Part shown: one piece after another, positions 38,142 through 50,139 of the stretch
How positions within the stretch are numbered: the first letter of the stretch is position 1
How the letters are laid out: each line of letters starts with the position of its first letter
Assembly (NCBI RefSeq): GCF_031880315.1
Contig: NZ_CP134771.1
Location: forward strand, 2,294,001-2,358,000
Direction: 5' to 3'
DNA length: 64,000 nt
From: Pseudomonas baltica
GTDB taxonomy: Bacteria; Pseudomonadota; Gammaproteobacteria; Pseudomonadales; Pseudomonadaceae
Notes under the pieces: generated by a model
What the model saw: only the letters and a program-made list of their open reading frames with translations
Databases searched by the model: none
Told to the model about the DNA's origin: nothing
Made by a program: the position numbers and the translations under genes

Positions 38142-39266
38142 ATGTCCACCGAATCCCTGCAACACACTCCCCTGCACGCCTTGCACCTCGAACTGGGCGC
38201 GCGCATGGTGCCGTTCGCCGGTTATGACATGCCCGTGCAATACCCGCTGGGCGTCATGAAAGAACACCTGCACAGCCGCGAACAAGCTGGCCTGTTCGAC
38301 GTCTCGCACATGGGCCAGATCCGCCTGACCGGCGCCAACGCCGCCAAGGCCCTCGAAGCGCTGGTACCGGTGGACATCATCGACCTGCCCGTGGGCATGC
38401 AGCGCTATGCGATGTTCACCAATCCTCAGGGTGGCATCCTCGATGACCTGATGGTCGCCAACCTGGGTGACGACCAGCTGTTTCTGGTGGTCAACGCCGC
38501 CTGCAAGGACCAAGACCTGGCCCATCTGCGCGCGCATCTGGGCGATCAGTGCACCGTCGAGCCACTGTTTGAACAGCGCGCCCTGCTGGCGCTGCAGGGC
38601 CCGGCCGCCGTTACCGTGCTGGCGCGCCTGGCCCCTGGCGTGGCGACCATGACCTTCATGCAGTTCGCTGCCGTCAGCATCGATGGCAGCGACTGCTACG
38701 TCAGTCGCTCCGGTTACACCGGTGAAGATGGCTTCGAGATCTCCGTACCCGCCGAACGCGCCGAAGCCCTGGCCCGCCGCCTGCTGGCCGAGCCGGAGGT
38801 CGCCGCGATCGGCCTCGGCGCTCGTGACTCGCTGCGCCTGGAGGCCGGACTGTGCCTGTATGGCCATGACATGAACAGCGAAACCACGCCCATCGAAGCC
38901 AGCCTGTTGTGGGCCATTTCCAAGGCCCGCCGCAGCGACGGTGCGCGGGCGGGAGGCTTCCCGGGTGCCGAAGTGATCTTCGCCCAACAGCGCGATGGCA
39001 TCGCCCGCAAGCGCGTAGGTCTGCTGCCGCAAGAGCGTACGCCAGTGCGTGAAGGCGCCGAGGTGGTAGATGCCGAGGGCAAGGTAGTGGGCAGTGTGTG
39101 CAGCGGCGGCTTTGGTCCGACCTTGGGCGCGCCGGTGGCCATGGCCTATGTCGATACAGCTCACAGTGCGCTGGACGGCGACTTGTGGGCCGTGGTGCGC
39201 GGCAAGCGCGTCGCGGTCAAGGTCAGCAAGATGCCCTTCGTTGTTCAGCGTTATTACCGCGGCTAG
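38142..39266 (+). CDS. gcvT: aminomethyltransferase, T protein of glycine cleavage
   Basis: A 374-residue tetrahydrofolate-dependent enzyme that releases ammonia from the H-protein intermediate and forms methylene-THF. Signatures include MVPFAGYDMPVQY, GLFDVSHMGQI, SGYTGEDGFEI and GLGARDSLRLEAGLCLYG. ATG 38142 has AAGGA upstream. In many pseudomonads glyA2 and/or sdaA separate gcvP and gcvT; neither is present here. Confidence 0.96.
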   Translation: MSTESLQHTPLHALHLELGARMVPFAGYDMPVQYPLGVMKEHLHSREQAGLFDVSHMGQIRLTGANAAKALEALVPVDIIDLPVGMQRYAMFTNPQGGILDDLMVANLGDDQLFLVVNAACKDQDLAHLRAHLGDQCTVEPLFEQRALLALQGPAAVTVLARLAPGVATMTFMQFAAVSIDGSDCYVSRSGYTGEDGFEISVPAERAEALARRLLAEPEVAAIGLGARDSLRLEAGLCLYGHDMNSETTPIEASLLWAISKARRSDGARAGGFPGAEVIFAQQRDGIARKRVGLLPQERTPVREGAEVVDAEGKVVGSVCSGGFGPTLGAPVAMAYVDTAHSALDGDLWAVVRGKRVAVKVSKMPFVVQRYYRG

Positions 39267-39690
39267 GCACTTCGCAGGTGGGCGACCTCGCCGGTCGTGC
39301 ACCCTGCTTGCGGACCAGACAACCTTCGCCTCAAAAACTTTTATTCGCACTAACAAGGGCTTAGAGGAACTGTCTCGATTCAATATCGAAACTCACTGTA
39401 CGGAATCGAAAAAGACCGAACAGCGGCTAATGGCGAGAGGTAATTAACCGCGAATAAAAAGGTGCTGAAAAGCGCTAAAAGCACGGTCTGGCAGGCTTGT
39501 TTTTGTCACAGGAGTTGTCGTAGAGTCTAGCGACTGTGTTTGCATGGGTCTCTATAGTACGTGGCCTGGGCAGTAGCTCTGAGCATTGCTACAACCCCCG
39601 TTCGACGGCGCTAAACTTTCCCGCAACCAGCCAAGTACTCTTTCATTTGGAAGAAGCTGTCACTAATTCTGTTTCAAGGGAAATAAAGCT
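39267..39690. other. intergenic region and long leader of the cold-shock gene
   Basis: This 424-base stretch has no convincing gene. The part near 39500-39690 probably contains the promoter and a long 5' leader of the csp gene, as usual for cold-shock genes. A small hairpin (CGATTCAATATCG, near 39375) is visible. A small RNA cannot be excluded. Confidence 0.45.
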
Positions 39691-39903
39691 ATGTCGACTC
39701 GTCAGAGCGGTACCGTCAAGTGGTTTAACGACGAAAAGGGTTTTGGTTTTATCACTCCAGAGAGCGGTCCGGATCTGTTCGTACATTTCCGCGCAATCCA
39801 GGGTAACGGCTTCAAGAGCCTGAAAGAAGGCCAGAAAGTGAGCTTCGTTGCAGTGCAAGGCCAAAAAGGCATGCAGGCTGACGAAGTTCAAGCCGAAGAC
39901 TGA
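39691..39903 (+). CDS. CspA-family cold-shock protein
   Basis: A 70-residue single cold-shock domain that binds single-stranded RNA and DNA and melts RNA structure. RNP1 (KGFGFI) and RNP2 (LFVHF) are intact. AAGGGA precedes the ATG. Pseudomonas has several csp paralogues; which one this is cannot be settled by eye. Confidence 0.96.
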   Translation: MSTRQSGTVKWFNDEKGFGFITPESGPDLFVHFRAIQGNGFKSLKEGQKVSFVAVQGQKGMQADEVQAED

Positions 39904-39922
39904 TTCGCGCGTGACGAAAAAG

Positions 39923-39951
39923 CCCTCGCCGGTAATGGCGGGGGTTTTTTT
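39923..39951 (+). terminator. rho-independent terminator of the cold-shock gene
   Basis: CCCTCGCC pairs with GGCGGGGG (one G-T pair) around a 6-base loop, followed by seven T. It lies 20 bases behind the stop. Confidence 0.92.
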
Positions 39952-39980
39952 ATGCCTTCGAGTTTTGCATCAAGGCAACT

Positions 39981-40072
39981 GGCCCTGTCGCGGGCAAGCC
40001 TTGCTCCCACCGTATCCACCGTGCCTGAGTTGTACGCCTGTTGGGGCAAGAGTGCGCGTTCGGCGGCGAAGC
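39981..40072. repeat. degenerate REPIN
   Basis: The left arm GTCGCGGGCAAGCCTTGCTCCCAC is well kept; the right arm (TTGGGGCAAGAGTGCGCGTTCGGCGGCGAAGC) belongs to a variant type also seen near 45830. Confidence 0.65.
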
Positions 40073-40121
40073 TTTTGAGCTAAAGTAGCCGTCCCACATT
40101 GCTACTGCCCGGGCATCCCGC

Positions 40122-40604
40122 TTGACTCAACGACTATCCCCCGCAGGCCCCTTCCCCGCCGCCGGCCTCAGCCGCCGCCTGGCCGCCATAGCCTACGACC
40201 TGCTGCTGTGCATCGCCCTGCTGATGGTCACCACCCTGCTGTACAAACTGGCGTCCATGGCTATCTTCGGCGAAGCGCGCCTGCGGCAATTATCGGACGC
40301 CGGCGCGCTCGATGGCGACCCGCTGCTGTCGACGCTGCTGGTGTTCGTACTGTTCGGTTTTTTTGCCACGTTCTGGACCCGCGCCGGGCAGACGCTGGGC
40401 ATGCAGGTATGGGGGATCAGAGTGCAGAATCCAGACGGCAGCGCCATCAACCTGTGGCAAGCGCTATTGCGCTTCGTGATCGCGATAGCTTCTTGGCTAT
40501 GCCTGGGGCTGGGTTTTATCTGGGTGGTGATCGACCGACAAAAGCGCAGCTGGCACGACATCTACTCGGCATCGCAGATCGTGCGGTTGCCGCGTAGAGG
40601 TTAA
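40122..40604 (+). CDS. RDD family inner-membrane protein
   Basis: A 160-residue protein with two N-terminal membrane helices and one or two more near the end. The RDD-family pattern is LSRRLAAIAYDLLLC early and WTRAGQTLGMQVWGIRV in the middle. The only suitable start before the first helix is TTG 40122. It is convergent with lptG. RDD proteins are implicated in transport or Na+/H+ exchange, but this member is uncharacterised. Confidence 0.85.
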   Translation: MTQRLSPAGPFPAAGLSRRLAAIAYDLLLCIALLMVTTLLYKLASMAIFGEARLRQLSDAGALDGDPLLSTLLVFVLFGFFATFWTRAGQTLGMQVWGIRVQNPDGSAINLWQALLRFVIAIASWLCLGLGFIWVVIDRQKRSWHDIYSASQIVRLPRRG

Positions 40605-40610
40605 ACGCAA

Positions 40611-40696
40611 GGGCCTCTTCGCGGGTGAGCCTTGCGTTCACAAGCACCCGCCTAAGGAATGACTTGCACTGTGGGAGCAAAGCTTGCTCGCGAAAG
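40611..40696. repeat. REPIN with one decayed arm
   Basis: The right arm GTGGGAGCAAAGCTTGCTCGCGAAAG is intact; the left arm CCTCTTCGCGGGTGAGCCTTGCGTTCACA has drifted. It lies between the convergent RDD and lptG genes. Confidence 0.7.
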
Positions 40697-40726
40697 TTTT
40701 ATCGGCCGCGCCCGCAGCCGATGGGA

Positions 40727-41788
40727 TCAACCCGCCCTGCGCATGAACCACAGACCCGCAAGCGCACACACGGTGGCCGGTGCCAGCACCGCCAGCAGTG
40801 GCGGGAAGCCGAACACCAGGCTCGACGGCCCGAGCAGATCCTGCACGATACGGAAGGTGAAACCCACCAGCACACCGGTGAATACCCGCTGGCCCAAGGT
40901 CACCGAGCGCAGCGGCCCGAAGATAAAGGAAATGGCCATCAACACCAGCGCCGCCGTCACCAGCGGTTGGGTGACCTTGGTCCAGAACGCCAGCCAATAC
41001 TGACCATTGTTCAAGCCCTGATCGGCGAGGTAGTGGATGTAGCGCCACATGCCAGTAATCGACAGCGAGTCAGGCGTGAGGATGACCGTCGCCAGCAACT
41101 GCGGGGTCAGCGACACGTCCCAACGCTCTTCGGGCGCGGATTTGATCTCGGTGTGATCACCCATGAAGTGGGTAGTAGTGACGTCGCTCAACATCCAGTG
41201 ATCTTTTGCGTACTGAGCCTTGCGCGCAAAACTGGCAGTCTGCATATGGCGCTCTGCATCGATGTGATAACGGGTCACACCGTACAGCAGGCCATTGGGT
41301 TGCACGGCGTTGATGTGGATATAGTCCTCACCCTCGCGATGCCACAAGCCGTACTTGCCGGTCTGCGCCTGATCGCCACCCTGCTCCAAGGCGCGGTTGG
41401 CCTGCGCCTGGCTCTCGGTAACCGGAGCCACGTATTCACCGATCAGCACGCCTATCACCATCAGCAGCAGCATGGGTTTCATCACCGCCCAGATGATACG
41501 GCCGATGGACACCCCGGCCGCACGCATGATGGTCAGCTCACTGCTGCTGGCCAAGCTGCCCAGGCCGATCAAGCAGCCAATCAGCGCGGCCATCGGCAGC
41601 ATGTCGTACAGGCGCCGCGGCGCCGTGAGGCCCACATAGCTGAGGGCGTTGAGCAAGGTGTAGCTATCGCTGACGTCCTTGATTTCGTCGATCAGCGAGA
41701 ACAGCGAGGCCAGACCAAGAATGATGCCCAGTACCGCCAGGATGGCGAACAGCACACTCTTGCCGATGTAGCGATCGAGCTTTTTCAT
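40727..41788 (-). CDS. lptG: LPS export ABC transporter permease LptG
   Basis: A 353-residue inner-membrane protein that with LptF and the LptB2 ATPase extracts LPS and passes it to the LptC-LptA bridge. Two groups of three membrane helices surround a periplasmic beta-jellyroll domain (about 130-260). ATG 41788 gives MKKLDRYIGKSV, the conserved start, and overlaps the lptF stop (ATGA). Confidence 0.96.
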   Translation of the reverse strand: MKKLDRYIGKSVLFAILAVLGIILGLASLFSLIDEIKDVSDSYTLLNALSYVGLTAPRRLYDMLPMAALIGCLIGLGSLASSSELTIMRAAGVSIGRIIWAVMKPMLLLMVIGVLIGEYVAPVTESQAQANRALEQGGDQAQTGKYGLWHREGEDYIHINAVQPNGLLYGVTRYHIDAERHMQTASFARKAQYAKDHWMLSDVTTTHFMGDHTEIKSAPEERWDVSLTPQLLATVILTPDSLSITGMWRYIHYLADQGLNNGQYWLAFWTKVTQPLVTAALVLMAISFIFGPLRSVTLGQRVFTGVLVGFTFRIVQDLLGPSSLVFGFPPLLAVLAPATVCALAGLWFMRRAG

Positions 41789-42906
41789 CGTGCCACACCC
41801 CGTACGGCTTTCTGGCTGGCGCGGCGCAGCTTCATCGGCTCCCAGAGCATAAGGCCGGCGCCGATGGCGAGGAAGATCGCGTGCACCCACCACAGCCCCA
41901 GCGCGGCCGGCAGGCGGCCTTTTTCAAGGGCGCCACGGGCGGCGATCAGGATGGTGAGGTAAGCCATATACAGAAGAATCGCCGGCAGCAGTTTGAGGAA
42001 GCGACCCTGGCGCGGGTTGACCCGCGACAGCGGTACCGCCATCAGGGTCACGATGAATACCAGCAACGGCAGCGACAGACGCCATTGCAGCTCGGCGCGC
42101 GAGCGCGGGTCATCGGTACTGGCCAAAAGCTGCGAGGTCGGAATCGATTCGCGCTCTGACAAGTCTTCGGCGATATCCGGCTTGGGCAGCAAGACTCCGT
42201 AGGTGTCGTACTTGACCGCACGGTAGTCGGGCTGGCCCGGCTTGCCATCGTAGCGATAACCGTTTTGCAGGATCAGGTAGCGGCTGCCGTCGGGACGCAC
42301 TTCCTGGCGGCCATTCTCGGCGACCAGCACGGCGATGCCGGGGTCTTTCTTGCCGGCTTGCACGTCATGGCGCTCGGAAATGAACACGCCGCTCAGATTG
42401 ACGCGATCGTCGGACATCTTCTCGGTGTAGGTAACTCGCGAGCCGTCGCGCAGCATCTGGAAGCGCCCAGGCACCAAGGTGTCGAACTCGGTCATGGAGT
42501 CCTGCTGGTCGACCACTTTCATCCACTGTGCCACGCCCTGCGGCGCCAGGCTGAGGCTCAGCCAGGCAACGATGACGAACAATACGGTGGCTGGGCCCAT
42601 GGTCATGGCCAACAGACGTTGCTGGCTCATCCCGGTGGCGGCCAGCACGGTCATTTCGCTTTCGAGGTACAGGCGGCCGTACGCCAGCAGAATGCCCAGG
42701 AACAAGCCCAGCGGCAGGATCAACTGCAAGAAGCCGGGCAAGCGGTAGCCCATGATCAGGAACAGCACGCCCGGGTCGATGATGCCCTGCGCCGCTTGGG
42801 CCAGGTACTTGATGAAGCGACCGCTCATGATGATGACCAGCAGCACCGCACTGACGGCGCTCATGGTCACCATGACCTCGCGGGATAGATAACGGAAGAC
42901 GATCAA
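41785..42906 (-). CDS. lptF: LPS export ABC transporter permease LptF
   Basis: A 373-residue partner of LptG with the same six-helix layout and periplasmic jellyroll. TTG 42906 is chosen as start: it gives MIVFRYLSREV, as in P. aeruginosa LptF, and GGAG lies eight bases upstream. A GTG three codons earlier would touch that ribosome site. Conserved segments include SGRFIKYLAQAAQG and PLGLFLGILLAYGRLY. Confidence 0.95.
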   Translation of the reverse strand: MIVFRYLSREVMVTMSAVSAVLLVIIMSGRFIKYLAQAAQGIIDPGVLFLIMGYRLPGFLQLILPLGLFLGILLAYGRLYLESEMTVLAATGMSQQRLLAMTMGPATVLFVIVAWLSLSLAPQGVAQWMKVVDQQDSMTEFDTLVPGRFQMLRDGSRVTYTEKMSDDRVNLSGVFISERHDVQAGKKDPGIAVLVAENGRQEVRPDGSRYLILQNGYRYDGKPGQPDYRAVKYDTYGVLLPKPDIAEDLSERESIPTSQLLASTDDPRSRAELQWRLSLPLLVFIVTLMAVPLSRVNPRQGRFLKLLPAILLYMAYLTILIAARGALEKGRLPAALGLWWVHAIFLAIGAGLMLWEPMKLRRASQKAVRGVAR

Positions 42907-44794
<1,888 letters not shown>

Positions 44795-44804
44795 AGGCTG
44801 ACAC

Positions 44805-44877
44805 CGCCCCTGTGGAAACGGGCTCTGCGCTCGAAGCTGTCAACGGCTTCGCGGGCAGAGCCTGCTCTCCTACAGAG
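44805..44877. repeat. degenerate REPIN between pepA and holC
   Basis: CCCCTGTGGAAACGGGCTCTGCGCTCGAAGC faces GGCTTCGCGGGCAGAGCCTGCTCTCCTACAG. The arms keep the REP shape but differ from the main family by several bases. Confidence 0.5.
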
Positions 44878-44906
44878 ATCGAGGGTGAGCGCCCGATTGA
44901 GTGACC

Positions 44907-45335
44907 ATGACCAAAATCGACTTCTACATACTCCCAAGTCCCTCCCCTGATGCACGCCTGGATTTCGCCTGCAAACTCACGGAAAAAGCCTGGCGCCTTG
45001 GCCACCGGGTTTATCTGCAGTGCGCCGACGACGCACAACGCGAAGCGCTGGATGCGCGCCTGTGGAGCTTCAAAGGCGAGAGCTTCGTGCCCCACAGCTT
45101 GGTCGAGGACGCCGACGACGCACCGATCGTTCTGGGCCTGAATGACCAGAGCGGCGAGCACAGCGACCTGCTGGTCAACCTTGGCCTGAGCATACCGACC
45201 GACTTCGCGCGCTTTGCCCGCGTTACCGAGATCGTGGTCGAAGACCCGGCGATTCGCCAGGCCGCCAGGGAGAGTTTCCGTTTGTACCGGGAGAAGGGCT
45301 ATCCTTTGCAAGATCACCGCTTGACGCGACTTTGA
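44907..45335 (+). CDS. holC: DNA polymerase III chi subunit
   Basis: A 142-residue clamp-loader accessory protein that links the polymerase III tau/psi complex to SSB. The start MTKIDFYIL and FACKLTEKAWRLGHRVYL are typical of HolC. ATG 44907 is preferred to the GTG two codons earlier. Seven bases separate it from the next gene. Confidence 0.93.
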   Translation: MTKIDFYILPSPSPDARLDFACKLTEKAWRLGHRVYLQCADDAQREALDARLWSFKGESFVPHSLVEDADDAPIVLGLNDQSGEHSDLLVNLGLSIPTDFARFARVTEIVVEDPAIRQAARESFRLYREKGYPLQDHRLTRL

Positions 45336-45342
45336 GCCGACG

Positions 45343-45741
45343 ATGGACAAACCATACAACTTGCCACAATCCGCGCACCTGCTGGACGACCTCGAGTCGA
45401 TCCGTCAATTGCTCGGCGATGACGACCTGCAACCGCCGCTGCTGACTGAAACGGTCAAACATGACGACGAACAGATCCCGCTGCTGTTCGAACTGGCTGA
45501 CGAGCGCCCTGGCGCCGCCCAGTCCATCCCCGAGCCTGTTGCACCACCTGCCGCCGCGCCGCTGGCCGACGACTTGCAGCACGAGCGCAACCGCCAGGAC
45601 ACCTTGCTGCATCTGGACGCCGAACTGCGTGCTGCGGCGCAAATGATCATGCAAGACGTGATCGACGACTTCGCCCCGCACATAGAAGCCGAAGTCAAAC
45701 GCCGCCTCGAAGCGCGTCTGGAGCGTTTGCTGGGTAACTGA
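45343..45741 (+). CDS. conserved hypothetical protein of the holC-valS region
   Basis: A 132-residue acidic protein: an N-terminal helix region, a Pro/Ala-rich linker (about 60-75) and a charged C-terminal helix (about 95-130, IMQDVIDDFAPHIEAEVKRRLEARLERLL). It starts seven bases after holC and is likely co-transcribed. It has no known function. The small acidic sequence could suggest a protein-binding adaptor, but that is only a guess. Confidence 0.75.
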   Translation: MDKPYNLPQSAHLLDDLESIRQLLGDDDLQPPLLTETVKHDDEQIPLLFELADERPGAAQSIPEPVAPPAAAPLADDLQHERNRQDTLLHLDAELRAAAQMIMQDVIDDFAPHIEAEVKRRLEARLERLLGN

Positions 45742-45760
45742 GCCGTATCAGCGACCTCAG

Positions 45761-45841
45761 GTGCCTCTTCGCGGGCAAGCCTCGCTCCCACAGGAGCCTA
45801 CTCACGCAGTGGGGGCAAGGCTGCGCGTTCGGCGGCGAAGG
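45761..45841. repeat. REPIN with variant right arm
   Basis: The left arm CCTCTTCGCGGGCAAGCCTC is intact; the right arm GTGGGGGCAAGGCTGCGCGTTCGGCGGCGAAG is the same variant as near 40050. It lies before valS. Confidence 0.7.
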
Positions 45842-45946
45842 CGGCCGCAAGCTCGCCCTCCCTTCAAGCCCTGCTCCCACACGGCCAGCCATTGGCGTTA
45901 TACTTGTCGGCTTTCCTGAATTAATGCCTATAGGGTCCCGCCGCGC

Positions 45947-48793
45947 ATGGATAAGACCTACCAGCCGCACGCCATCGAAACTTCCTGGTACCAGACCTGG
46001 GAGTCCGAGAACTACTTTGCCCCGCAAGGCGCGGGCGAGTCCTACACCATCATGATCCCGCCGCCGAACGTCACCGGCAGCCTGCACATGGGCCACGGCT
46101 TCAACAACGCGATCATGGACGCGCTGATCCGTTTCCGCCGCATGCAGGGGCGCGACACCCTCTGGCAGCCGGGCACCGACCACGCCGGTATCGCCACCCA
46201 GATGCTGGTAGAACGTCAGCTCGAGGCACAGGGCCAGAGTCGCCATGACCTGGGCCGCGAGAAATTCCTCGACAAGATCTGGGAGTGGAAGGACCAGTCC
46301 GGCGGCAACATCAGCCGTCAGATCCGCCGCCTCGGCTCGTCGGTGGACTGGAGCCGCGAGCGCTTCACCATGGATGACGGCCTGTCGGAAGCGGTCAAGG
46401 AAGCCTTCGTGCGCCTGCACGAAGACGGCCTGATCTACCGCGGCAAGCGCCTGGTCAACTGGGACACCAAGCTGCACACCGCCATCTCCGACCTCGAAGT
46501 GGAAAACCACGACGAGAAAGGTTTCTTGTGGAACCTCAAGTATCCGCTGGCCGACGGCGCCAAAACCGCTGAAGGCAACGACTACCTGATCGTCGCCACC
46601 ACCCGACCGGAAACCATGCTCGGCGACGCCGCCGTGGCCGTGAACCCCAACGACGAACGCTACCAGGCGCTGATCGGCAAGTTCATCGAGCTACCGCTGG
46701 TGGGCCGCCGCATCCCGATCATCGCCGATGACTACTGTGACCCGGCGTTCGGCACCGGCTGCGTGAAGATCACCCCGGCCCACGACTTCAACGACTACGA
46801 AGTCGGCAAGCGCCACAACCTGCCGCTGCTCAACATCTTCGACAAGAATGCCGCCGTGCTGCCGGCCTGCCAGGTGTTCAATCTGGACGGCAAGCTCAAC
46901 GAGAGCATCGTCGGCAACATCCCCGCGCAATACGTCGGGCTGGACCGTTTTGAAGCGCGCAAGCAGATCGTCGCCGCCTTCGACGAACTGGGCCTGTTGG
47001 TCAGCGTCGACGACCACGGCCTCAAGGTGCCCAAGGGCGACCGCTCCGGCACCATCATCGAGCCATGGTTGACCGACCAGTGGTACGTGTCCACCAAGCC
47101 GCTGGCCGAACCTGCCATCGCCGCCGTGGAAGATGGCCGCATCGAATTCGTGCCCAAGCAGTACGAAAACATGTACTTCTCGTGGATGCGCGACATCCAG
47201 GACTGGTGCATCAGCCGCCAGCTCTGGTGGGGCCACCGGATTCCGGCCTGGTACGACGAATCGGGCAAAGTCTACGTCGGCCGCAGCGAGGCCGAAGTGC
47301 GCGCCAAGCACGGCCTGGGCGATGACCTGGTACTCAACCAGGACAACGACGTGCTCGACACCTGGTTCAGCTCGGGGCTGTGGACCTTCTCCACCCTCGG
47401 CTGGCCGGAGCAGACCGAATTCCTGAAAAAGTACCACTCCACCGACGTGCTGGTGACGGGCTTCGACATCATTTTCTTCTGGGTCGCCCGGATGATCATG
47501 CTGACGATGCACCTGATCAAGAACGAAGACGGCACCCCGCAGGTACCGTTCAAGACCGTCTATGTGCATGGTCTGGTGCGCGATGGCCAGGGCCAGAAGA
47601 TGTCCAAGTCCAAAGGCAACGTGCTTGACCCACTGGACATCATCGACGGCATCGAGCTCGAAGCCCTGGTGGAAAAGCGCACCTCGGGGATGATGCAGCC
47701 CAAGCTGGCGAAGAAGATCGAGAAGCAGACCCGCGACGAGTTCGCCGAGGGCATCGCCAGCTACGGCACCGACGCCCTGCGCTTCACGTTCTGCTCGCTG
47801 GCCTCAACTGGCCGCGACATCAAGTTCGACATGGGCCGCGTCGAAGGCTATCGCAACTTCTGCAACAAGATCTGGAACGCCGCTCGCTACGTGCTCGACA
47901 AAGGCGAGGATTGCGGCCAGAACGGTGAGGCCTACGAGCTGTCGCTGGCTGATCGCTGGATCATCTCGCAGCTGCAACGCACCGAAGCTGAAGTGACCCG
48001 CCAACTGGATCAATTCCGCTTCGACCTGGCCTCCCAGGCGCTGTACGAGTTTATCTGGAACCAATACTGCGACTGGTACCTGGAGCTGTCCAAGCCGGTG
48101 CTGTGGGACGAGAACGCGCCGGTCGAACGCCAGCGCGGCACCCGTCGCACCCTGGTGCGCGTGCTTGAGGTGGCGCTGCGCCTGGCGCATCCGTTCATGC
48201 CGTTCATCACCGAGGAAATCTGGCAGCGCCTGGCGCCGCTGGCCGGTGCCGAGGGCAAGACCATCATGCTGCAGCCGTGGCCCGTGGCCAACGAGTCGCG
48301 TATCGATGCAGCCGCCGAAGATGACATCGAATGGCTCAAGGGCCTGATGCTGGGTACTCGCAATATTCGTGGCGAAATGAACATCGGCCCAGGCAAGCCG
48401 CTGCAGATTTTCGTCAAGAACGCCAGCAGCGAAGACCAGCGCCGCCTGCTCGAGAATGAAGCCTTGCTGAAGAAGCTGGCCAAGCTCGAGTCGATCACCG
48501 TGCTGGACGCCGGCGCCGAAGCGCCATTGAGCGCCACCGCACTGGTGGGCGAGATGGAAGTGCTGGTGCCGATGGCCGGACTGATCGACAAGGACGCCGA
48601 ACTGGCGCGCCTGGACAAGGAAATCCAGCGTCTGCAGGGCGAAGTCCAGCGCGTCGGCGGCAAGCTGTCGAACGCGGCCTTCGTCGACAAGGCGCCGCCT
48701 GCGGTCATCGACAAAGAACGCGCCAAGCTGGCCGAAGCCGAACAGGCGCTGGGCAAACTGGCCGAGCAGCACGCGCGGATCAGTAGCTTGTAA
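45947..48793 (+). CDS. valS: valyl-tRNA synthetase
   Basis: A 948-residue class I synthetase that charges tRNA-Val and edits threonine mischarging. HMGH (47-50) is the HIGH motif and KMSKS lies near residue 551. The editing domain spans about 190-340, the anticodon-binding domain about 660-810, and the last 70 residues form the ValS coiled-coil arm. Translation starts at ATG 45947, although no strong ribosome site is seen in front of it. Confidence 0.98.
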   Translation: MDKTYQPHAIETSWYQTWESENYFAPQGAGESYTIMIPPPNVTGSLHMGHGFNNAIMDALIRFRRMQGRDTLWQPGTDHAGIATQMLVERQLEAQGQSRHDLGREKFLDKIWEWKDQSGGNISRQIRRLGSSVDWSRERFTMDDGLSEAVKEAFVRLHEDGLIYRGKRLVNWDTKLHTAISDLEVENHDEKGFLWNLKYPLADGAKTAEGNDYLIVATTRPETMLGDAAVAVNPNDERYQALIGKFIELPLVGRRIPIIADDYCDPAFGTGCVKITPAHDFNDYEVGKRHNLPLLNIFDKNAAVLPACQVFNLDGKLNESIVGNIPAQYVGLDRFEARKQIVAAFDELGLLVSVDDHGLKVPKGDRSGTIIEPWLTDQWYVSTKPLAEPAIAAVEDGRIEFVPKQYENMYFSWMRDIQDWCISRQLWWGHRIPAWYDESGKVYVGRSEAEVRAKHGLGDDLVLNQDNDVLDTWFSSGLWTFSTLGWPEQTEFLKKYHSTDVLVTGFDIIFFWVARMIMLTMHLIKNEDGTPQVPFKTVYVHGLVRDGQGQKMSKSKGNVLDPLDIIDGIELEALVEKRTSGMMQPKLAKKIEKQTRDEFAEGIASYGTDALRFTFCSLASTGRDIKFDMGRVEGYRNFCNKIWNAARYVLDKGEDCGQNGEAYELSLADRWIISQLQRTEAEVTRQLDQFRFDLASQALYEFIWNQYCDWYLELSKPVLWDENAPVERQRGTRRTLVRVLEVALRLAHPFMPFITEEIWQRLAPLAGAEGKTIMLQPWPVANESRIDAAAEDDIEWLKGLMLGTRNIRGEMNIGPGKPLQIFVKNASSEDQRRLLENEALLKKLAKLESITVLDAGAEAPLSATALVGEMEVLVPMAGLIDKDAELARLDKEIQRLQGEVQRVGGKLSNAAFVDKAPPAVIDKERAKLAEAEQALGKLAEQHARISSL

Positions 48794-48803
48794 TTACATC
48801 TGG

Positions 48804-48867
48804 AGGGCCCTTTCGCGGGCACGCCTTGCTCCCACAGGAAGGAGCAAGGCTTGCCCGCGAAGAGGTC
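48804..48867. repeat. compact REPIN between valS and rlmF
   Basis: CCCTTTCGCGGGCACGCCTTGCTCC and GGAGCAAGGCTTGCCCGCGAAGAGG are separated by only about seven bases, giving a tight hairpin. Confidence 0.8.
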
Positions 48868-48889
48868 CACCCAGACACCGGACCTCTCC

Positions 48890-49804
48890 ATGACTGCCCC
48901 TCCCGCCAAACCCACCCTGCACCCGCGCAACCGCCACCAGGGCCGCTACGACTTCCCCAAACTGATCAAAAGCAGCCCCGAGCTGGCGGCGTTCATGATC
49001 ATCAATCCCTATGGCAAGGAAAGCATCGACTTCGCCAACCCGGCGGCGGTCAAGGTGTTCAACCGCGCCCTGCTGCGGGCACTGTATGGCATCCAGCACT
49101 GGGACATTCCCGAAGGCTACCTGTGCCCGCCGATTCCCGGCCGGGCCGACTATCTGCACTGCCTGGCGGATCTGTTGGCCGCTGAACAAGGCGGCGAAAT
49201 CCCGCGCGGCAATGCCGTGCGCGTGCTGGATATCGGCGTGGGCGCGAACGTGATCTATCCGCTGCTGGGCTACAGCGATTACCGCTGGCAGTTTGTCGGC
49301 TCCGATATCGACGCTGTGGCGCTGGCCTCAGCCAAGGCGATCGTCAAGGCCAACGGCCTGGAAAAAGCCATCAGCCTGCGCCAGGCCGACCCCAGGCATA
49401 TCCTCAAGGGCCTTATCCAGCCTGACGAACGCTTTGACCTGACGATGTGCAATCCGCCCTTCCACGCCTCCCTGGCCGAGGCTACCAAAGGCAGCGAACG
49501 CAAGTGGCGGGCGCTGGGCAAGGCCGATCCGAAGCGCAAACTGCCGGTGCTTAATTTTGGCGGGCAGAACAACGAGCTGTGGTGCGAGGGCGGCGAGATT
49601 CGCTTTACCAGCCAACTGGTGACCGAGAGCGCGGCGTTCGGCCAACAAGTGCGCTGGTTCAGCACGCTGGTGTCGAAGGCCACCAACCTGCCGGGCATTC
49701 AAGCGGCGTTGAAAAAAGTCGGGGCGGTGAACAGCAAAGTCGTCGAGATGGGTCAGGGGCAGAAGCAGAGCCGGTTTATCGCCTGGACGTTTCAGACGAA
49801 GTGA
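48890..49804 (+). CDS. rlmF: 23S rRNA (adenine-1618-N6)-methyltransferase
   Basis: A 304-residue SAM-dependent methyltransferase of the RlmF/YbiN family. It has [17 protein letters not shown] near the start, the SAM motif [16 protein letters not shown] (about 110) and the adenine-methylase motif NPPFH. ATG 48890 is chosen because the open frame upstream runs into the REPIN. Confidence 0.93.
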   Translation: MTAPPAKPTLHPRNRHQGRYDFPKLIKSSPELAAFMIINPYGKESIDFANPAAVKVFNRALLRALYGIQHWDIPEGYLCPPIPGRADYLHCLADLLAAEQGGEIPRGNAVRVLDIGVGANVIYPLLGYSDYRWQFVGSDIDAVALASAKAIVKANGLEKAISLRQADPRHILKGLIQPDERFDLTMCNPPFHASLAEATKGSERKWRALGKADPKRKLPVLNFGGQNNELWCEGGEIRFTSQLVTESAAFGQQVRWFSTLVSKATNLPGIQAALKKVGAVNSKVVEMGQGQKQSRFIAWTFQTK

Positions 49805-49819
49805 TTTGCCAGTCTTGCC

Positions 49820-50066
49820 GGCCTCTTCGCGGGCAAGCCTCGCTCCCACAGGGTTTTGCCGATCCAGAGTCGTACGCCTGTGGGAGCAAGGGTGGCTCCC
49901 ACAGGGTTTTGCCGATCCAGAGTCGTGCGCCTGTGGGAGCAAGGGTGGCTCCCACAGGGTTTTGCCGATCCAGAGTCGTACGCCTGTGGAGCAAGGGTGG
50001 TCCCACAGGGTTTTGCCGATCCAGAGTCGTGCGCCTGTGGGAGCAAGGCTTGCCCGCGAAGCTTTT
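49820..50066. repeat. REPIN with internal 53-bp tandem amplification
   Basis: The outer arms (CCTCTTCGCGGGCAAGCCTC / GGCTTGCCCGCGAAG) are ordinary REPs. Between them lie four copies of a 53-bp unit starting at about 49842, 49895, 49948 and 50000, each with GTTTTGCCGATCCAGAGTCG. A variable base after CGT alternates A, G, A, G, so a two-unit block (106 bp) was probably duplicated. Single-base losses occur at the junction with the last copy. Confidence 0.9.
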
Positions 50067-50084
50067 GATCTTTTCACCAGACCA

Positions 50085-50119
50085 TAAAAAACCGCGCCGG
50101 GGTCACCCCACGGCGCGGT
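50085..50119 (-). terminator. rho-independent terminator of hupN
   Basis: On the minus strand ACCGCGCCGTGGGG pairs with CCCCGGCGCGGT (one bulged position), followed by six T. It lies 21 bases behind the hup stop. Confidence 0.92.
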
Positions 50120-50139
50120 CTCTGAAAGCCTGTTTACAA

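Noticed and set aside
49842-50060. Evenly spaced repeats resembling a small CRISPR array
   Set aside because: The whole 53-bp unit is repeated, including the part that would be spacer, and there is no cas gene; it is tandem duplication inside a REPIN.
49792-50087. Several overlapping frames with a repeated peptide pattern (e.g. GSAKPCGSHP)
   Set aside because: They are translations of the tandem repeat on both strands and have no ribosome sites or family relation.
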